Counted from the stretch's first letter, positions 34,373 through 44,032 are shown. The stretch is 51,178 nucleotides of DNA from Erysipelotrichales bacterium (GCA_022508535.1 JAFLUZ010000005.1:1-51178); one strand, 5' to 3'. A program made the numbers and translations. The notes: generated by a model not told the origin, from the letters alone.

Positions 34373-36571
34373 TTAAATATCTAAGGCATCTATATCTATT
34401 TTAATGCTAATGCCATTTTTTTTCGATAAAATATTTATAATATTTTGCATTATTTCTTTAAATTTGTCTTGATCTTTGTATTTAAACATACAAACACGTC
34501 GATATCCTAATACATCTTTTTTAACATATGGACTACTTGGTCCAACACCAATTATTTTTCCTTCACCTTCTCTTAAAACAAGATCTAGAGTTGTATACGC
34601 TACTTGATTAACTAAATCTTCGTTTTTAGAAGTTATAGTTATCGTTGAAGCAAATGTATAAGGCGGATTTTGTTGAAGCTTTCTAATGCGTATTTCTTCT
34701 TTATAAAAGCCCATATAATCTTGCTTTGCTCCATAAACTATAGAGTAATGTGTTGGCATATATGTTTGAATAATCGCTCGCCCTTTCTTTTCTCCTCTTC
34801 CTGCTCTTCCAATAGCCTGGGTTATAAGCTGGAATGTCCTTTCACTTGATCTTGCAGAAGGAAGCGATAAGCCCAAATCCGCAAGTACTAAGCCAACAAG
34901 AGTAACATCAGGAAAATCATGGCCTTTAGCAATCATTTGCGTACCTATTAAAATATCTGCTTCATGATTTGCAAAAGCCTTTAAAGTCGTCGCAATATTG
35001 TTTTTAACTTTACCAACATCAGAATCAAGCCTTAAAACAGAGGCAGTTGGAAATAATTTACGAATTTCTTCTTCGATTTTTTCACTTCCAAAACCAATGC
35101 GACTTAAATATTTAGAGCCACATTCAGGGCATTGATGAGCTTGTTCCTCGACATGACCACAATTATGACATTTTAACATATGATCGAAAGAATGATAAAC
35201 AAGTGGAATATCACAATCCGGACACTTAATGACATGACCACATTCGCGACATAAAACACTTGTCGAATATCCTCTTCGATTAAGTAGTAACACGACTTGT
35301 TCTTTTTTATCAAGAGTTTCCTTTATTGCCGCTCTTAATCTTTTGGAAAAAATTGAAGAGGCATAATCAATATTTCGATAATCTTGTAAATTAATTATTT
35401 CAGTCTCTGGAAGTTCTCTTTCATTAATTCTTTTTAATAGTTTTAAATGATGATAAACACCCTTTAACGCCCTCGCTTCTGACTCTAAAGTAGGTGTTGC
35501 ACTTCCTAAAAGAACTTTACAATTTTCAAAATGTTTAGCACGCATAATAGCTACATCTTTTGCGTGATAACACGGAATATTTTCTTGTTTATAAGATTCA
35601 ACATGTTCCTCATCTAAAATGATGATTCCAATATTATTTAAAGGTGCAAAAACCGCACTTCTTGTTCCAATTACAACTTGAATATCGCCATTTAATATTT
35701 TTCGATATTCATCGTATTTTTCGCCACTTGTTAATTCACTATGTAAAATTGCAACTTTATCTTTAAATAGATGATAAAATCTTTGCATCATGACCGGTGT
35801 AAGATTTATTTCTGGCACTAAAATTAACGCTGTTTTACCTTGACTAACAATTTCTTTAACAAGCGAAATATATACTTCTGTTTTTCCGCTACCAGTAACA
35901 CCTTCAAGAAGATAAACTAAATCATTTGTATTTAAAAATTCATCTTTAACATTCCTTTGATCATTTGTTAAAGTCAATTCTTTAAATTCTTTAATATCAG
36001 TAAAACTATATCTTCTTTTTTCAACTTTATATTCTTCAACATTTTTATTAGCAATCAATTTTTTTAAAATTGATACTGATTTAATTTCATTCTTTTTAAC
36101 TTCACTACTACCCTTTAAAAGACGCAACAATTCAATTTGTTTTGGTGTCAAATTACTTTCATCTTCGCTTATTACTCTTAAATAAATGTCATAGGCAATT
36201 TTTGCCTTTTTCATTGAGCTACTTGTCGGTTTTAAGCTAGGAGGAAGCATTGCTTGATAAACGCTAATTAAAGGTGCTAAATAGTATTTAGATATCTCAT
36301 TAGCCACAAGTCGTAATTCACTTGTAAGTATAGGTTCATTATCTAATAAATTATTAGCTTCAAATAATTGATAACCTAGTTCTTCTTCATATTCACTTTT
36401 TGTTTTATCAACTTCAAGAACTTCGGTAATATATCCTACTACTTGTGAATTATGAAAAGTTACTTGAATTCTTTCTCCAACTTTAGGCGTTTCTTTACCT
36501 GTATAAACATAAGAAAAAGGACGATTAATCGCGTATATAACATGTTCAATTAAAACGTTTAATATTATCAT
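34373..36571 (-). CDS. priA: Primosomal helicase PriA
   Basis: A 732-aa replication-restart helicase. The N-terminal DNA-binding domain is followed by GVTGSGKTEVY (Walker A), LDEEH, zinc-binding CRECGHVIKCPDC and CHNCGHVEEQAHQCPECG, and the helicase motifs GTQMIAKGHDFP and QAIGRAGR. Length is normal. GGAGGT lies before the ATG, 22 bp after gmk. Confidence 0.96.
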   Translation of the reverse strand: MIILNVLIEHVIYAINRPFSYVYTGKETPKVGERIQVTFHNSQVVGYITEVLEVDKTKSEYEEELGYQLFEANNLLDNEPILTSELRLVANEISKYYLAPLISVYQAMLPPSLKPTSSSMKKAKIAYDIYLRVISEDESNLTPKQIELLRLLKGSSEVKKNEIKSVSILKKLIANKNVEEYKVEKRRYSFTDIKEFKELTLTNDQRNVKDEFLNTNDLVYLLEGVTGSGKTEVYISLVKEIVSQGKTALILVPEINLTPVMMQRFYHLFKDKVAILHSELTSGEKYDEYRKILNGDIQVVIGTRSAVFAPLNNIGIIILDEEHVESYKQENIPCYHAKDVAIMRAKHFENCKVLLGSATPTLESEARALKGVYHHLKLLKRINERELPETEIINLQDYRNIDYASSIFSKRLRAAIKETLDKKEQVVLLLNRRGYSTSVLCRECGHVIKCPDCDIPLVYHSFDHMLKCHNCGHVEEQAHQCPECGSKYLSRIGFGSEKIEEEIRKLFPTASVLRLDSDVGKVKNNIATTLKAFANHEADILIGTQMIAKGHDFPDVTLVGLVLADLGLSLPSARSSERTFQLITQAIGRAGRGEKKGRAIIQTYMPTHYSIVYGAKQDYMGFYKEEIRIRKLQQNPPYTFASTITITSKNEDLVNQVAYTTLDLVLREGEGKIIGVGPSSPYVKKDVLGYRRVCMFKYKDQDKFKEIMQNIINILSKKNGISIKIDIDALDI

Positions 36572-36593
36572 GCCTATACCTCCACGTCCTTAA

Positions 36594-37172
36594 TTATTTT
36601 TTTAAATTTTTACGGATAATAGATTTAATTTCTCCAGCCGCACGACCAACTTTGTCATTTAATACAACATAATCATATTGGTCTGTTAAAGACATTTCAC
36701 GTTTGGCTTTATTAAGTCTTTGTTGAATAATGTCTTCTTCTTCACTACGGCGATGACGTATTCTACTTTCTAATTCTTCAATTGATGGGGGAACTAAAAA
36801 TATGGAAATTCGGTCATCTTTATCTGTTTTAGATAATACTTGTTGAGCACCATTAACTTCAATTTCTAAAATCACGTTTTTGCCTTCATTACGTAATCTT
36901 TCCACATAATCACGTGGGGTGCCATATTTGTTTCCAACAAACTCTGCATATTCAAGTAAATTATTATTTTTAATGTTTTCATCAAAAACTTCTTTACTAA
37001 CGAAGAAATAATCCTTACCTTCGACTTCTTTTTCTCTTGGTAATCTTGTCGTCATTGAAATGGAATATACTAAATTTAAACTTTTGTCACGCATGACAAT
37101 TTTTCTAACTGTACCTTTTCCAACTCCACTTGGACCAGATAAGATAATTAGTAATCCTTTTTTATTTTCCAT
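36594..37172 (-). CDS. gmk: Guanylate kinase
   Basis: A 192-aa enzyme making GDP from GMP. GPSGVGKGT is the P-loop; SMTTRLPREKEVEGKDYFF is the GMP-binding region, and RHRRSEEEDIIQQRL the lid. It heads the unit with priA and the Cys/His-tail gene. Its promoter overlaps a perfect palindrome. Confidence 0.96.
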   Translation of the reverse strand: MENKKGLLIILSGPSGVGKGTVRKIVMRDKSLNLVYSISMTTRLPREKEVEGKDYFFVSKEVFDENIKNNNLLEYAEFVGNKYGTPRDYVERLRNEGKNVILEIEVNGAQQVLSKTDKDDRISIFLVPPSIEELESRIRHRRSEEEDIIQQRLNKAKREMSLTDQYDYVVLNDKVGRAAGEIKSIIRKNLKK

Positions 37173-37193
37173 ACTCGCACCAACTTTTCACTT

Positions 37194-37227
37194 CGTTTAT
37201 TATAATAAACGAGTATTTTAATGTCAA
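37194..37227 (-). promoter_or_regulatory. gmk promoter with 18-bp palindrome on the -10
   Basis: On the minus strand TTGACA (37227-37222), 17-bp spacer, TATAAT (37204-37199), a consensus promoter. The perfect palindrome CGTTTATTA / TAATAAACG (37194-37211) covers the -10, so a repressor site is likely. Confidence 0.75.
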
Positions 37228-37277
37228 TCACATATTTTTTCGATTAATGTATTCAATAGTTAAGAATATTTTAAACT

Positions 37278-37304
37278 CAAAAAAAAGTCTCCATTTCGGA
37301 GACT
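37278..37304 (-). terminator. Terminator of the large lipoprotein operon
   Basis: Stem AGTCTCC / GGAGACT, 5-nt loop, followed on the minus strand by eight T, directly after the stop at 37316. Confidence 0.92.
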
Positions 37305-37315
37305 AAATGAATTAA

Positions 37316-39574
37316 TTATTGTGCAGCGTTTTTTGTATATGTTTTATAGTAATAATTCCATGAATCCGCACTATCTTCAAGGTTAAGTACGATAGAATCA
37401 ATAACTATTTCACCATTTACTAAAGAAACCGAATAAGAGAACTTACCATTATCAAATGTTTTTTCACCTACGGTAAAAGGAAAATCAATAATTAGTTCTC
37501 CATTTTCCACATGCCATTCAAATGTATTTGATAAATTAGAGCCTAAATATAAAGTTCCTGTATGATCTGATTTAAATGTTAAAATGCATTCCATAATATC
37601 AGAATAACTATAATCATCGTATTTGTAATTATACTTAACTATTGCTTTTTCAATATCTTCATCTGAGCAAATTAAATCATTTTTAGTGAATGTCTTATTA
37701 TAGTAACCATATCCACCATTTCCAACTTCTAAATCGAATTTTACAGAATTAATAACTAAATTATCATCCATTGAGAATGTAAAGGTAATTTTACCTTCGC
37801 TATAAGTTGTATTTTTAATATTGATTGGTAAATTTAACTTAATTTCACCATCAACAATATTCCATTCAAATTCAGCAATTACTTCTTTTTCTTCGCAAAT
37901 TGTTCCACTATGATCGGATTTGAAAGTCAAATAGTAATACACATAATCATAAGTAAAGTAATCATATTCATAATAGCTATAATTATATTTTAATAATGCT
38001 TCTTCATATGCCTCATCTGAAATCTCTTCAATAACTGTGACGTTTAAATAATCACTTTTTGCATTGTTTTGATCACATACAACATCAAATCTTACTGTTC
38101 CAGCTTGATCTGAAGTGATGCTATAAATTCCAAATTCGTCAGGTGTTAAAACATGTTCAGATGAATCAGGTAATGTAGCCTTTACTGTAAATGTATCTTC
38201 AGTATTTGAAGGTGTGAAACTTAGTTCAACTTCAATTAATTCATTAACTTTATAAATTGAGTCATGACCATGAGCACGATTAATATAAACATAATTTACA
38301 CTAGGTGCTTTGGCAGTGACATCTATTTCTTTTTCAATTCCACTAGCATTTACAAAAGTCAAATGAGATGTTCCAGAGGATAGAATATTTCCTTCTAAAT
38401 CAACAACACTTTCATTTGAACTACTTTTAATAGTAAGTTCAACATCTAATGCAGTAGATGGAACGACATTTGTTGCAACACCACGAACATTACGTCCAAC
38501 AATAAGAGCATTTGCCTCAACACTATTGTAGCCATCCCAAGAATATTCTCCACTCATTTCTAAAGCAAGGTCAAAATCTGATGCTTGGAAGAAACTTGGT
38601 TTAATAACTGATTCAGAACTTGCAAATTTTGCACCATAGCTATAAGTAAAACTACAAGATAAATCTTGAATTGCTTCATATTCGTCTGACCAATTCTTTT
38701 TTTCTTCTTTAATAGCAAATTCTAGATTTGTAATTTTCAAAGTATTATCAAGTGTCAATTCAAATGAGAATTGGAATCTATTAGACTCTTCTTCTTTAAA
38801 ATAATTTTCTAATTCAAAATTGTATGTTGCGCCAGCAGGAGATTCAACTTTTGTTAATTCCACTCCTGTATCTTTAATAAAATATTCAAGGAAATCTTTG
38901 AATTCTTCAAAAGTATTAAATGAAATTAATTTTGAAATATCACTTTCAAGAACTTCAGATGAACTTGGATTTTCATTAACGACATTATATGTTTCAAATG
39001 TTGTTTTAGACGAATCATCTATATTACATAAAATGTCATAGAAAACATTTTCATTTTCACTTAAACCTAAATAGTGTTGATAATGAGCAGTTTTAGGATC
39101 AGACCAGTCTTCAGTTTTAGTACTTACGTATTCGCGAACTGAATGATTATCGTCGTAAGCTTTCCAAGTGCCTTCTTCAAGATATTTAGTGTGCCAATAA
39201 TATGTTTCAGGATCAAGATATTCCATCGTAAATTCAATTTCATTGACAGACTCATACTCCGTTGAAGTATTAGCTTCCAAAAAAGCAATAAGTTCTTCTA
39301 GATTTTCTGGATATGTAATTGCTGGTTCTGGTGTTGAGTTTGGTTCAGATGTCGAATCTGGTTTTGGTGTGGAATCTGGTTTTGATGTTGAATCAACCAT
39401 TGAAACAGAATCATCTAAAATAGAACCATGACTTGGTGTTTCTTGTGGTGAATTGCTTCCAGGAATAGAAACAGGTTCAGAATTAGGTGTAGACGTAGAA
39501 TTTGATGTTTTTTCATTACATGAAACCATGACTGTTAAAAGTAACGCAGATAATACAATAAAATGTTTTTTCAT
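37316..39574 (-). CDS. Large lipoprotein with repeated C-terminal module
   Basis: A 752-aa lipoprotein (signal MKKHFIVLSALLLTV, lipobox VMVSC). A Ser/Thr/Pro stalk with a six-residue repeat (DSTSKP, DSTPKP, NSTPEP) precedes a folded region. At about 390-530 are Ig-like strands (SGTSHLTFVNASGIEKEIDV). At the end two tandem copies of an about 90-residue module occur, each with LTFKSDHxGTxxxxxxxFEW and a closing Tyr-rich YYNKTFTKN / YYKTYTKN. The upstream paralogue has one copy. Probably an outer-surface binding or assembly protein; ligand unknown. The start at 39574 has AAAGGA upstream; the open frame to 39637 would overlap the previous gene. Confidence 0.75.
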   Translation of the reverse strand: MKKHFIVLSALLLTVMVSCNEKTSNSTSTPNSEPVSIPGSNSPQETPSHGSILDDSVSMVDSTSKPDSTPKPDSTSEPNSTPEPAITYPENLEELIAFLEANTSTEYESVNEIEFTMEYLDPETYYWHTKYLEEGTWKAYDDNHSVREYVSTKTEDWSDPKTAHYQHYLGLSENENVFYDILCNIDDSSKTTFETYNVVNENPSSSEVLESDISKLISFNTFEEFKDFLEYFIKDTGVELTKVESPAGATYNFELENYFKEEESNRFQFSFELTLDNTLKITNLEFAIKEEKKNWSDEYEAIQDLSCSFTYSYGAKFASSESVIKPSFFQASDFDLALEMSGEYSWDGYNSVEANALIVGRNVRGVATNVVPSTALDVELTIKSSSNESVVDLEGNILSSGTSHLTFVNASGIEKEIDVTAKAPSVNYVYINRAHGHDSIYKVNELIEVELSFTPSNTEDTFTVKATLPDSSEHVLTPDEFGIYSITSDQAGTVRFDVVCDQNNAKSDYLNVTVIEEISDEAYEEALLKYNYSYYEYDYFTYDYVYYYLTFKSDHSGTICEEKEVIAEFEWNIVDGEIKLNLPINIKNTTYSEGKITFTFSMDDNLVINSVKFDLEVGNGGYGYYNKTFTKNDLICSDEDIEKAIVKYNYKYDDYSYSDIMECILTFKSDHTGTLYLGSNLSNTFEWHVENGELIIDFPFTVGEKTFDNGKFSYSVSLVNGEIVIDSIVLNLEDSADSWNYYYKTYTKNAAQ
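39327..39400. repeat. 18-bp tandem repeats in the proline stalk
   Basis: Imperfect 18-bp units encode DSTxKP/NSTxEP steps of the stalk, next to the lipid anchor. Confidence 0.75.
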
Positions 39575-39590
39575 AAAAATCATATCCTTT

Positions 39591-41321
39591 CTATTTTGTA
39601 AAAGTACCTTGGTACATAAAATACCAATAATCTTCATTAAGTAATTCTAATTTTAGTGAGAGCCCATCTAAAGTTAGATAAGCCATATTGTTTCCGTTAT
39701 AACCAGTAATTGGAGAAATACGAATTCGTAGTTCATCACGATTTATACTAGATTCATCAACTTCCCATGTGAATTCGTATGGTTCATCGTAATAAAATGT
39801 ACCGGTTTTATCTTCTTTAAATTCAACCCATTGACCATTATTACTTACATTATTCCAATGTCCAATAACTGCAAGTTTTAACTCATCTAGATTTAATTTT
39901 TCAGTTACAGTAATTGTTAAACTTGAGGTAATATTTGGATTCTTCTTTGAAGTAGCAGTAATTGTTGAAGTTCCTGCTTCAAGACATTCAATACTTGGGT
40001 CACCATATTTATCAAACACAAGATTTAATACACTTGTATCTGAAACTTCCCATTCTAACTCTTCACGAACGTTGTCTGGAGTAAAGAAAACATAAATATT
40101 ATAAGATTGTCCTTTATAATAAGTCGAACTATATGCTTTAATTACCATCGATATTGTATCAGGAACTACGACTGTCGCATCAATTGTTTTTTCTAAACCT
40201 GATTCGCTACGAACAGTTAAAGTCGTTGTACCTCCTTGACGAGCACGAACAACACCATATGGAGAAACTTCAATAACTGAATTATCTGAACTAGCTATTA
40301 TTTCAACCTTTGTATCTAATGCTTTTTCTGGAGTTGTAGATTTCATTCTTGCATCTACATAATAATCTACTGGTATTTCATCAGAATCCACAGGTAGATA
40401 TGTATCAAGTTCAGCTGCGACAAGTTGAACTTCATAATCTTGTAGCCAATAATCAGTTGGAACAATTGGTAATGTAGAATGAGTAGCAGCACGGCTTCCA
40501 CGTGTGATAGTAACTTCATCCTTAATTGAATAATCAATATCTTCTGTTTCTAAATCAATTTGATATCTTTGCTCATAAGATAATTTATAACCTTTTAAGA
40601 AACCATCTGATTCAAAGGAAACTTCAAAATTAATATCATAAGGGTAAACACCATATTCATCTGACTGTTGTCCACTAAATGAGAAACTATAGGAGAACGA
40701 TTTGTCTGCTTCTACTTTTGGATTTAAGTCCGTCATCATACCAGAAATCATGTCTAAATAGTAAAGAACAAAATCGCAAGCTGTAGTTGTTGTCATAAAA
40801 TCAATACTATCTTTTGAAATTTGAGTTTCCGGATTAGTAACATCTTCAACAACTTCATTGACTTCTGCAAAGTCATTTTCTTTTCCACCAGCATAATCAA
40901 CAATTGTATAAAATTTGTTTTGATACATGCCACGGAATGTTTCATATTCCTCATGTTCATCTTCATATTGAGGCACCCATTCATCTGTCATTTCATAGGT
41001 TGTATCACTAGCGCCAACAATATAGACATATGGTCCTTCATGGGTTGTTAATTCTTCGTCACTAACTTTTGTAGAAATAGCCCACATCCCAAATTTTACT
41101 TCTTCTGTATGACGTAAAGATGATTTGGTCTCTTTAGCCTCTAATTTGTGGGATACTCCATCGACATTTAATAAAGATTGTAGTCCTAATAATGTAGTCG
41201 GTGCTTCTATAGTAGGTGTTGGTTGTTCGCCTGAATTAGGTAGGGTATTTTCAGAACCACCATTACCACAGGATGTAAGTCCTAATACTAAAAGAAGCGA
41301 AAAGCATAGTCTTTTTTTCAT
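39591..41321 (-). CDS. Lipoprotein with two Big_2-like domains
   Basis: A 576-aa paralogue of the next gene. Lipoprotein signal MKKRLCFSLLLVLGLTSCGNG (lipidated Cys18), a long N-terminal domain, then two bacterial Ig-like (Big_2) domains: IEVSPYGVVRARQGGTTTLTV and CLEAGTSTITATSKKNPNIT, and a C-terminal module with EFKEDKTGTFYY and FTWEV ending YFMYQGTFTK, like the duplicated module of its partner. GAGGATTG precedes the ATG. The two genes are 16 bp apart and share one upstream region with a cre-like site. Surface role likely; ligand unknown. Confidence 0.78.
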   Translation of the reverse strand: MKKRLCFSLLLVLGLTSCGNGGSENTLPNSGEQPTPTIEAPTTLLGLQSLLNVDGVSHKLEAKETKSSLRHTEEVKFGMWAISTKVSDEELTTHEGPYVYIVGASDTTYEMTDEWVPQYEDEHEEYETFRGMYQNKFYTIVDYAGGKENDFAEVNEVVEDVTNPETQISKDSIDFMTTTTACDFVLYYLDMISGMMTDLNPKVEADKSFSYSFSFSGQQSDEYGVYPYDINFEVSFESDGFLKGYKLSYEQRYQIDLETEDIDYSIKDEVTITRGSRAATHSTLPIVPTDYWLQDYEVQLVAAELDTYLPVDSDEIPVDYYVDARMKSTTPEKALDTKVEIIASSDNSVIEVSPYGVVRARQGGTTTLTVRSESGLEKTIDATVVVPDTISMVIKAYSSTYYKGQSYNIYVFFTPDNVREELEWEVSDTSVLNLVFDKYGDPSIECLEAGTSTITATSKKNPNITSSLTITVTEKLNLDELKLAVIGHWNNVSNNGQWVEFKEDKTGTFYYDEPYEFTWEVDESSINRDELRIRISPITGYNGNNMAYLTLDGLSLKLELLNEDYWYFMYQGTFTK

Positions 41322-41374
41322 ATTGCAATCCTCTTTCTCAATTTTTTTATTAAATAAAAAAAATATTGCTTATA

Positions 41375-41403
41375 ATTTAATATAAAATATTACAAATGTG
41401 CAA
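41375..41403 (-). promoter_or_regulatory. Possible promoter of the lipoprotein pair
   Basis: On the minus strand TTGCAC (41403-41398), 17-bp spacer, TTAAAT (41380-41375). A small inverted repeat AAATGT / ACATTT (41394-41408) covers the -35. Confidence 0.35.
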
Positions 41404-41415
41404 CATTTTTCTTAA

Positions 41416-41429
41416 TGTAAACGCTTACT
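41416..41429. promoter_or_regulatory. CcpA-type cre site
   Basis: TGTAAACGCTTACT matches the cre consensus TGWAARCGYTWNCW at every position. It lies about 12 bp upstream of the -35 of the leftward lipoprotein promoter, a position from which CcpA activates in other Bacillota, and about 62 bp before the rqcH -10. Confidence 0.6.
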
Positions 41430-41490
41430 AATATATTTTTTTGTTTTTCCAAAAAAAAAGTTATTTATTAATGCTAGGTTATAAATATGT

Positions 41491-41496
41491 TATTAT
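41491..41496 (+). promoter_or_regulatory. Extended -10 promoter of rqcH
   Basis: TATTAT preceded by TGT, with no good -35, as at rpmB. The ribosome binding site AAAGGTG follows at 41500-41506, giving a short leader. Confidence 0.45.
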
Positions 41497-41512
41497 ATAA
41501 AAGGTGATAAAT

Positions 41513-43012
41513 ATGCCATTATCAAACAAATTTATTGAAATTCTAGTTTTAAAATTAAAAGATAGTCTTATTGACTCGCATATTAACAAAGTTGTCATGT
41601 TAAGTGACACTGATTTTTTAATTTCTAAATCTAAGAATTGTAAAGAAAAGTTGTTTATTTCTTTAAATGCTCATGAACCATTTATTACTCTATGTGAAGA
41701 AACTAGACTTTTTAGTTCTCTCAGCAATAATTTTTTAATGATTTTAAAAAAAGAAATTGAAGATGGGAGAATTTTAGATGTTCAAAAAATTGCTTCTGAC
41801 CGTTTAATTAAAATTACTATAAGCAACACTAGTGATGCATATAAAAAATATTTAAGATATTTATATATTGAGTTTATTCCTAACCAAACTAATATGATTT
41901 TAACAGATGAAAACAATATAATTATCACCACTCTTCGTCAAACTAGTTTCAATAAAAATGTTCGTCTTATTGTTAAAGGAAGCACCTACATACCACCTAA
42001 TATTACTAGTGCAAGTGATTTTTCTAAATTTGAATTAGAGCAAAACAAAGATATTCAACAAAAAGTTTTCGATAAAATATATCTTGATTTAGGTTTTTAT
42101 AGCGTAATTAATAGTAAAACAAGTAAAGAAATATCTTTAAATGATTTATATGTTAACTACCTATCAACAATGGAAAAAAATCATCGTTCTAATTTGCATT
42201 CTGAAGTAACAAATGTCGTTACTCATCATTTAAAATCGCTTAAGAAAAAATTAGTTAGCCTAAATAGCGAACTAAAAGCCACAGATAAGATGGACGAATA
42301 TAAAATGTATGGTGACTTGCTTTTAACTTATAATGATGAGATAAAACTAATAAATAGCCAATTAGCAGAGATATTTGATTATAAAATTCCACTTGATCCA
42401 ATGAAAAGCATTATTGAAAATGCAAATAGTTACTATCAAAAATACGCTAAAACAAAACGTAGTATTAGCCATTTAAAAGAGCAAATCGCTATAACTGAAG
42501 ATAAAATTATCTATTTTGAAACTTTAAACAATCAATTGTCATCATCAAATGATGCAGATTTAAAAGGCATTGAATTTGAATTAATTGAAAATGGATATAT
42601 AAAAAAGAAAATTTTAAAAAAACAAAATAATAAAAGTGGTGGAATGTCTCAACCATACTACTTCATCTATGAAAACGTAAAAATAGGTTTTGGAAAAAAT
42701 AATTATCAAAATAATTACTTAACATTTACTTTAGCAAAGCCAGACCACTACTTCTTACACGTTAAAGATTATCCTGGATCGCACGTTATAATTTTTGATA
42801 ATAATCCTTCTAAAAAAGTTATTGAAGCCGCTGCTTCAATTGCTTTAATTAATACAAAAATGAATGATGGTGAAGTGCAAATGACACAAAAGAAAAACGT
42901 AAAAAAAATCAATAGTTTTGGTAAGGTGTCATTAGGTCATTACGAATCTATCATTATTAAAAAAATTGATAGCGACCTTGAAAAGCAAATTAAAACTCTT
43001 AGAAAGTTATAA
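41513..43012 (+). CDS. rqcH: Ribosome-quality-control NFACT protein RqcH
   Basis: A 499-aa protein of the Rqc2/FbpA/NFACT family, which adds alanine tails to stalled nascent chains on 50S subunits. The NFACT-N domain spans about 1-190, a coiled-coil middle about 225-350, and NFACT-R (MSQPYYFIYENVKIGFGKNN, HYFLHVKDYPGSHVII) the end. It is shorter than the roughly 570 residues of Bacillus RqcH, and so probably lacks part of the N-terminal region. ATG 41513 is chosen over the upstream GTG because AAAGGTG would overlap it. Confidence 0.9.
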   Translation: MPLSNKFIEILVLKLKDSLIDSHINKVVMLSDTDFLISKSKNCKEKLFISLNAHEPFITLCEETRLFSSLSNNFLMILKKEIEDGRILDVQKIASDRLIKITISNTSDAYKKYLRYLYIEFIPNQTNMILTDENNIIITTLRQTSFNKNVRLIVKGSTYIPPNITSASDFSKFELEQNKDIQQKVFDKIYLDLGFYSVINSKTSKEISLNDLYVNYLSTMEKNHRSNLHSEVTNVVTHHLKSLKKKLVSLNSELKATDKMDEYKMYGDLLLTYNDEIKLINSQLAEIFDYKIPLDPMKSIIENANSYYQKYAKTKRSISHLKEQIAITEDKIIYFETLNNQLSSSNDADLKGIEFELIENGYIKKKILKKQNNKSGGMSQPYYFIYENVKIGFGKNNYQNNYLTFTLAKPDHYFLHVKDYPGSHVIIFDNNPSKKVIEAAASIALINTKMNDGEVQMTQKKNVKKINSFGKVSLGHYESIIIKKIDSDLEKQIKTLRKL

Positions 43013-43024
43013 ATCTAAGAGTTT
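42993..43024. terminator. Bidirectional terminator inside the two 3' ends
   Basis: A perfect 11-bp stem (AAACTCTTAGA / TCTAAGAGTTT), 10-nt loop, overlaps the last codons and stop of rqcH and the last codons of the convergent lipoprotein gene. Confidence 0.85.
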
Positions 43025-43512
43025 TTCTTTATGATGATAGTGTCTTTTAATTGTTGCACAAAATTAGTTGTAACGTTATAGCCAATATATCCTTGGGAAC
43101 TATACATAAGACAAGGTAAACCATCAAATACTGGAAGATTATTTTGATAAGTCAATTCTTTTAGTCCATTGTTATTATTAATTTTCATCATATTCACTAA
43201 TTCAATGTAATCGTTAATGAAGTTTTTATTCTTAGTATCAAATTCGTAATAATAAATATTAAAGTGATTATCAATTGCGTATTGCCCAACATCTGTAAAC
43301 GATACGTTTAAACAATCGCTACAATAACTACTATCTTTTAAAGTAAATAATGTCAATATGTTTTTAGATTCATTAAAAAGATTCATATATGTGCTTTTAC
43401 TTACATTTACAAATCCACCGATAGGATCATAGTCAACTTCGACTTTTGTCATTGGTGTTCCACATGAACTAAGCATAAGCATCGGAAGCAAAAAGACAAT
43501 TTTTTTATTCAT
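43015..43512 (-). CDS. Thioredoxin-like lipoprotein
   Basis: A 165-aa lipoprotein (lipobox LSSC, Cys17). LTLFTLKDSSYCSDCLNVSF places a CxxC pair (C64, C67) where a thioredoxin fold would have it, followed by NIYYYEFDTKN as the next strand and LPVFDGLPCLMYSSQG with the usual cis-proline-like turn. I infer an extracellular thiol-disulphide protein. It overlaps the 3' end of trmL by 8 bp and is coupled to it. Confidence 0.65.
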   Translation of the reverse strand: MNKKIVFLLPMLMLSSCGTPMTKVEVDYDPIGGFVNVSKSTYMNLFNESKNILTLFTLKDSSYCSDCLNVSFTDVGQYAIDNHFNIYYYEFDTKNKNFINDYIELVNMMKINNNNGLKELTYQNNLPVFDGLPCLMYSSQGYIGYNVTTNFVQQLKDTIIIKKNS

Positions 43513-44032
43513 CTTCTTTTACCTCCGTCATAAGAAAATCTTTTCCCTTAATGGCCTCATATGTTGATAAGCCATAATAATTTTGTTGTCTTAAAATTTC
43601 ATATACTACAATCGCAACAGTATTTGATAAATTTAAGCTACGTGCAGAAGGCACCATTGGAAGTCTTAAACACTTATCTAAATTATCTCTTAATAAATCA
43701 TGAGGTATCCCCGTAGATTCTCGACCAAACATAACATAAACATTCTCACTAACATTAGAAAAATCCACAAGGTCAGGACTTTTATTTCCGTAACGAGTAA
43801 TAAAGTAAATATTGATATTTTTATTTAAAGAGAAAAATTCTTCTAAAGAATTATAATAAGTATATTTTAATTCCTGAATGTAATCCATCCCTGCTCTTTT
43901 TAGAGATTTTTCATCAAGTGTGAATGTCAAAGGACCGATAATATGCAAATGAACATTAGTAGCTACACAAGTTCGCATAATATTGCCGGTGTTTTGAGGT
44001 TTTTCAGGTTGATATAAAACTACATTAATCAT
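43505..44032 (-). CDS. trmL: tRNA (cytidine/uridine-34-2'-O)-methyltransferase TrmL
   Basis: A 175-aa SPOUT methyltransferase acting on the wobble base of tRNA-Leu. NVVLYQPEKPQNTGNIMRTC, VMFGRESTGIP and LRLPMVPSARSLNLSNTVAI are the trefoil-knot motifs. GGTGAT lies 3 nt before the ATG. The stop overlaps the next gene. Confidence 0.93.
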   Translation of the reverse strand: MINVVLYQPEKPQNTGNIMRTCVATNVHLHIIGPLTFTLDEKSLKRAGMDYIQELKYTYYNSLEEFFSLNKNINIYFITRYGNKSPDLVDFSNVSENVYVMFGRESTGIPHDLLRDNLDKCLRLPMVPSARSLNLSNTVAIVVYEILRQQNYYGLSTYEAIKGKDFLMTEVKEDE

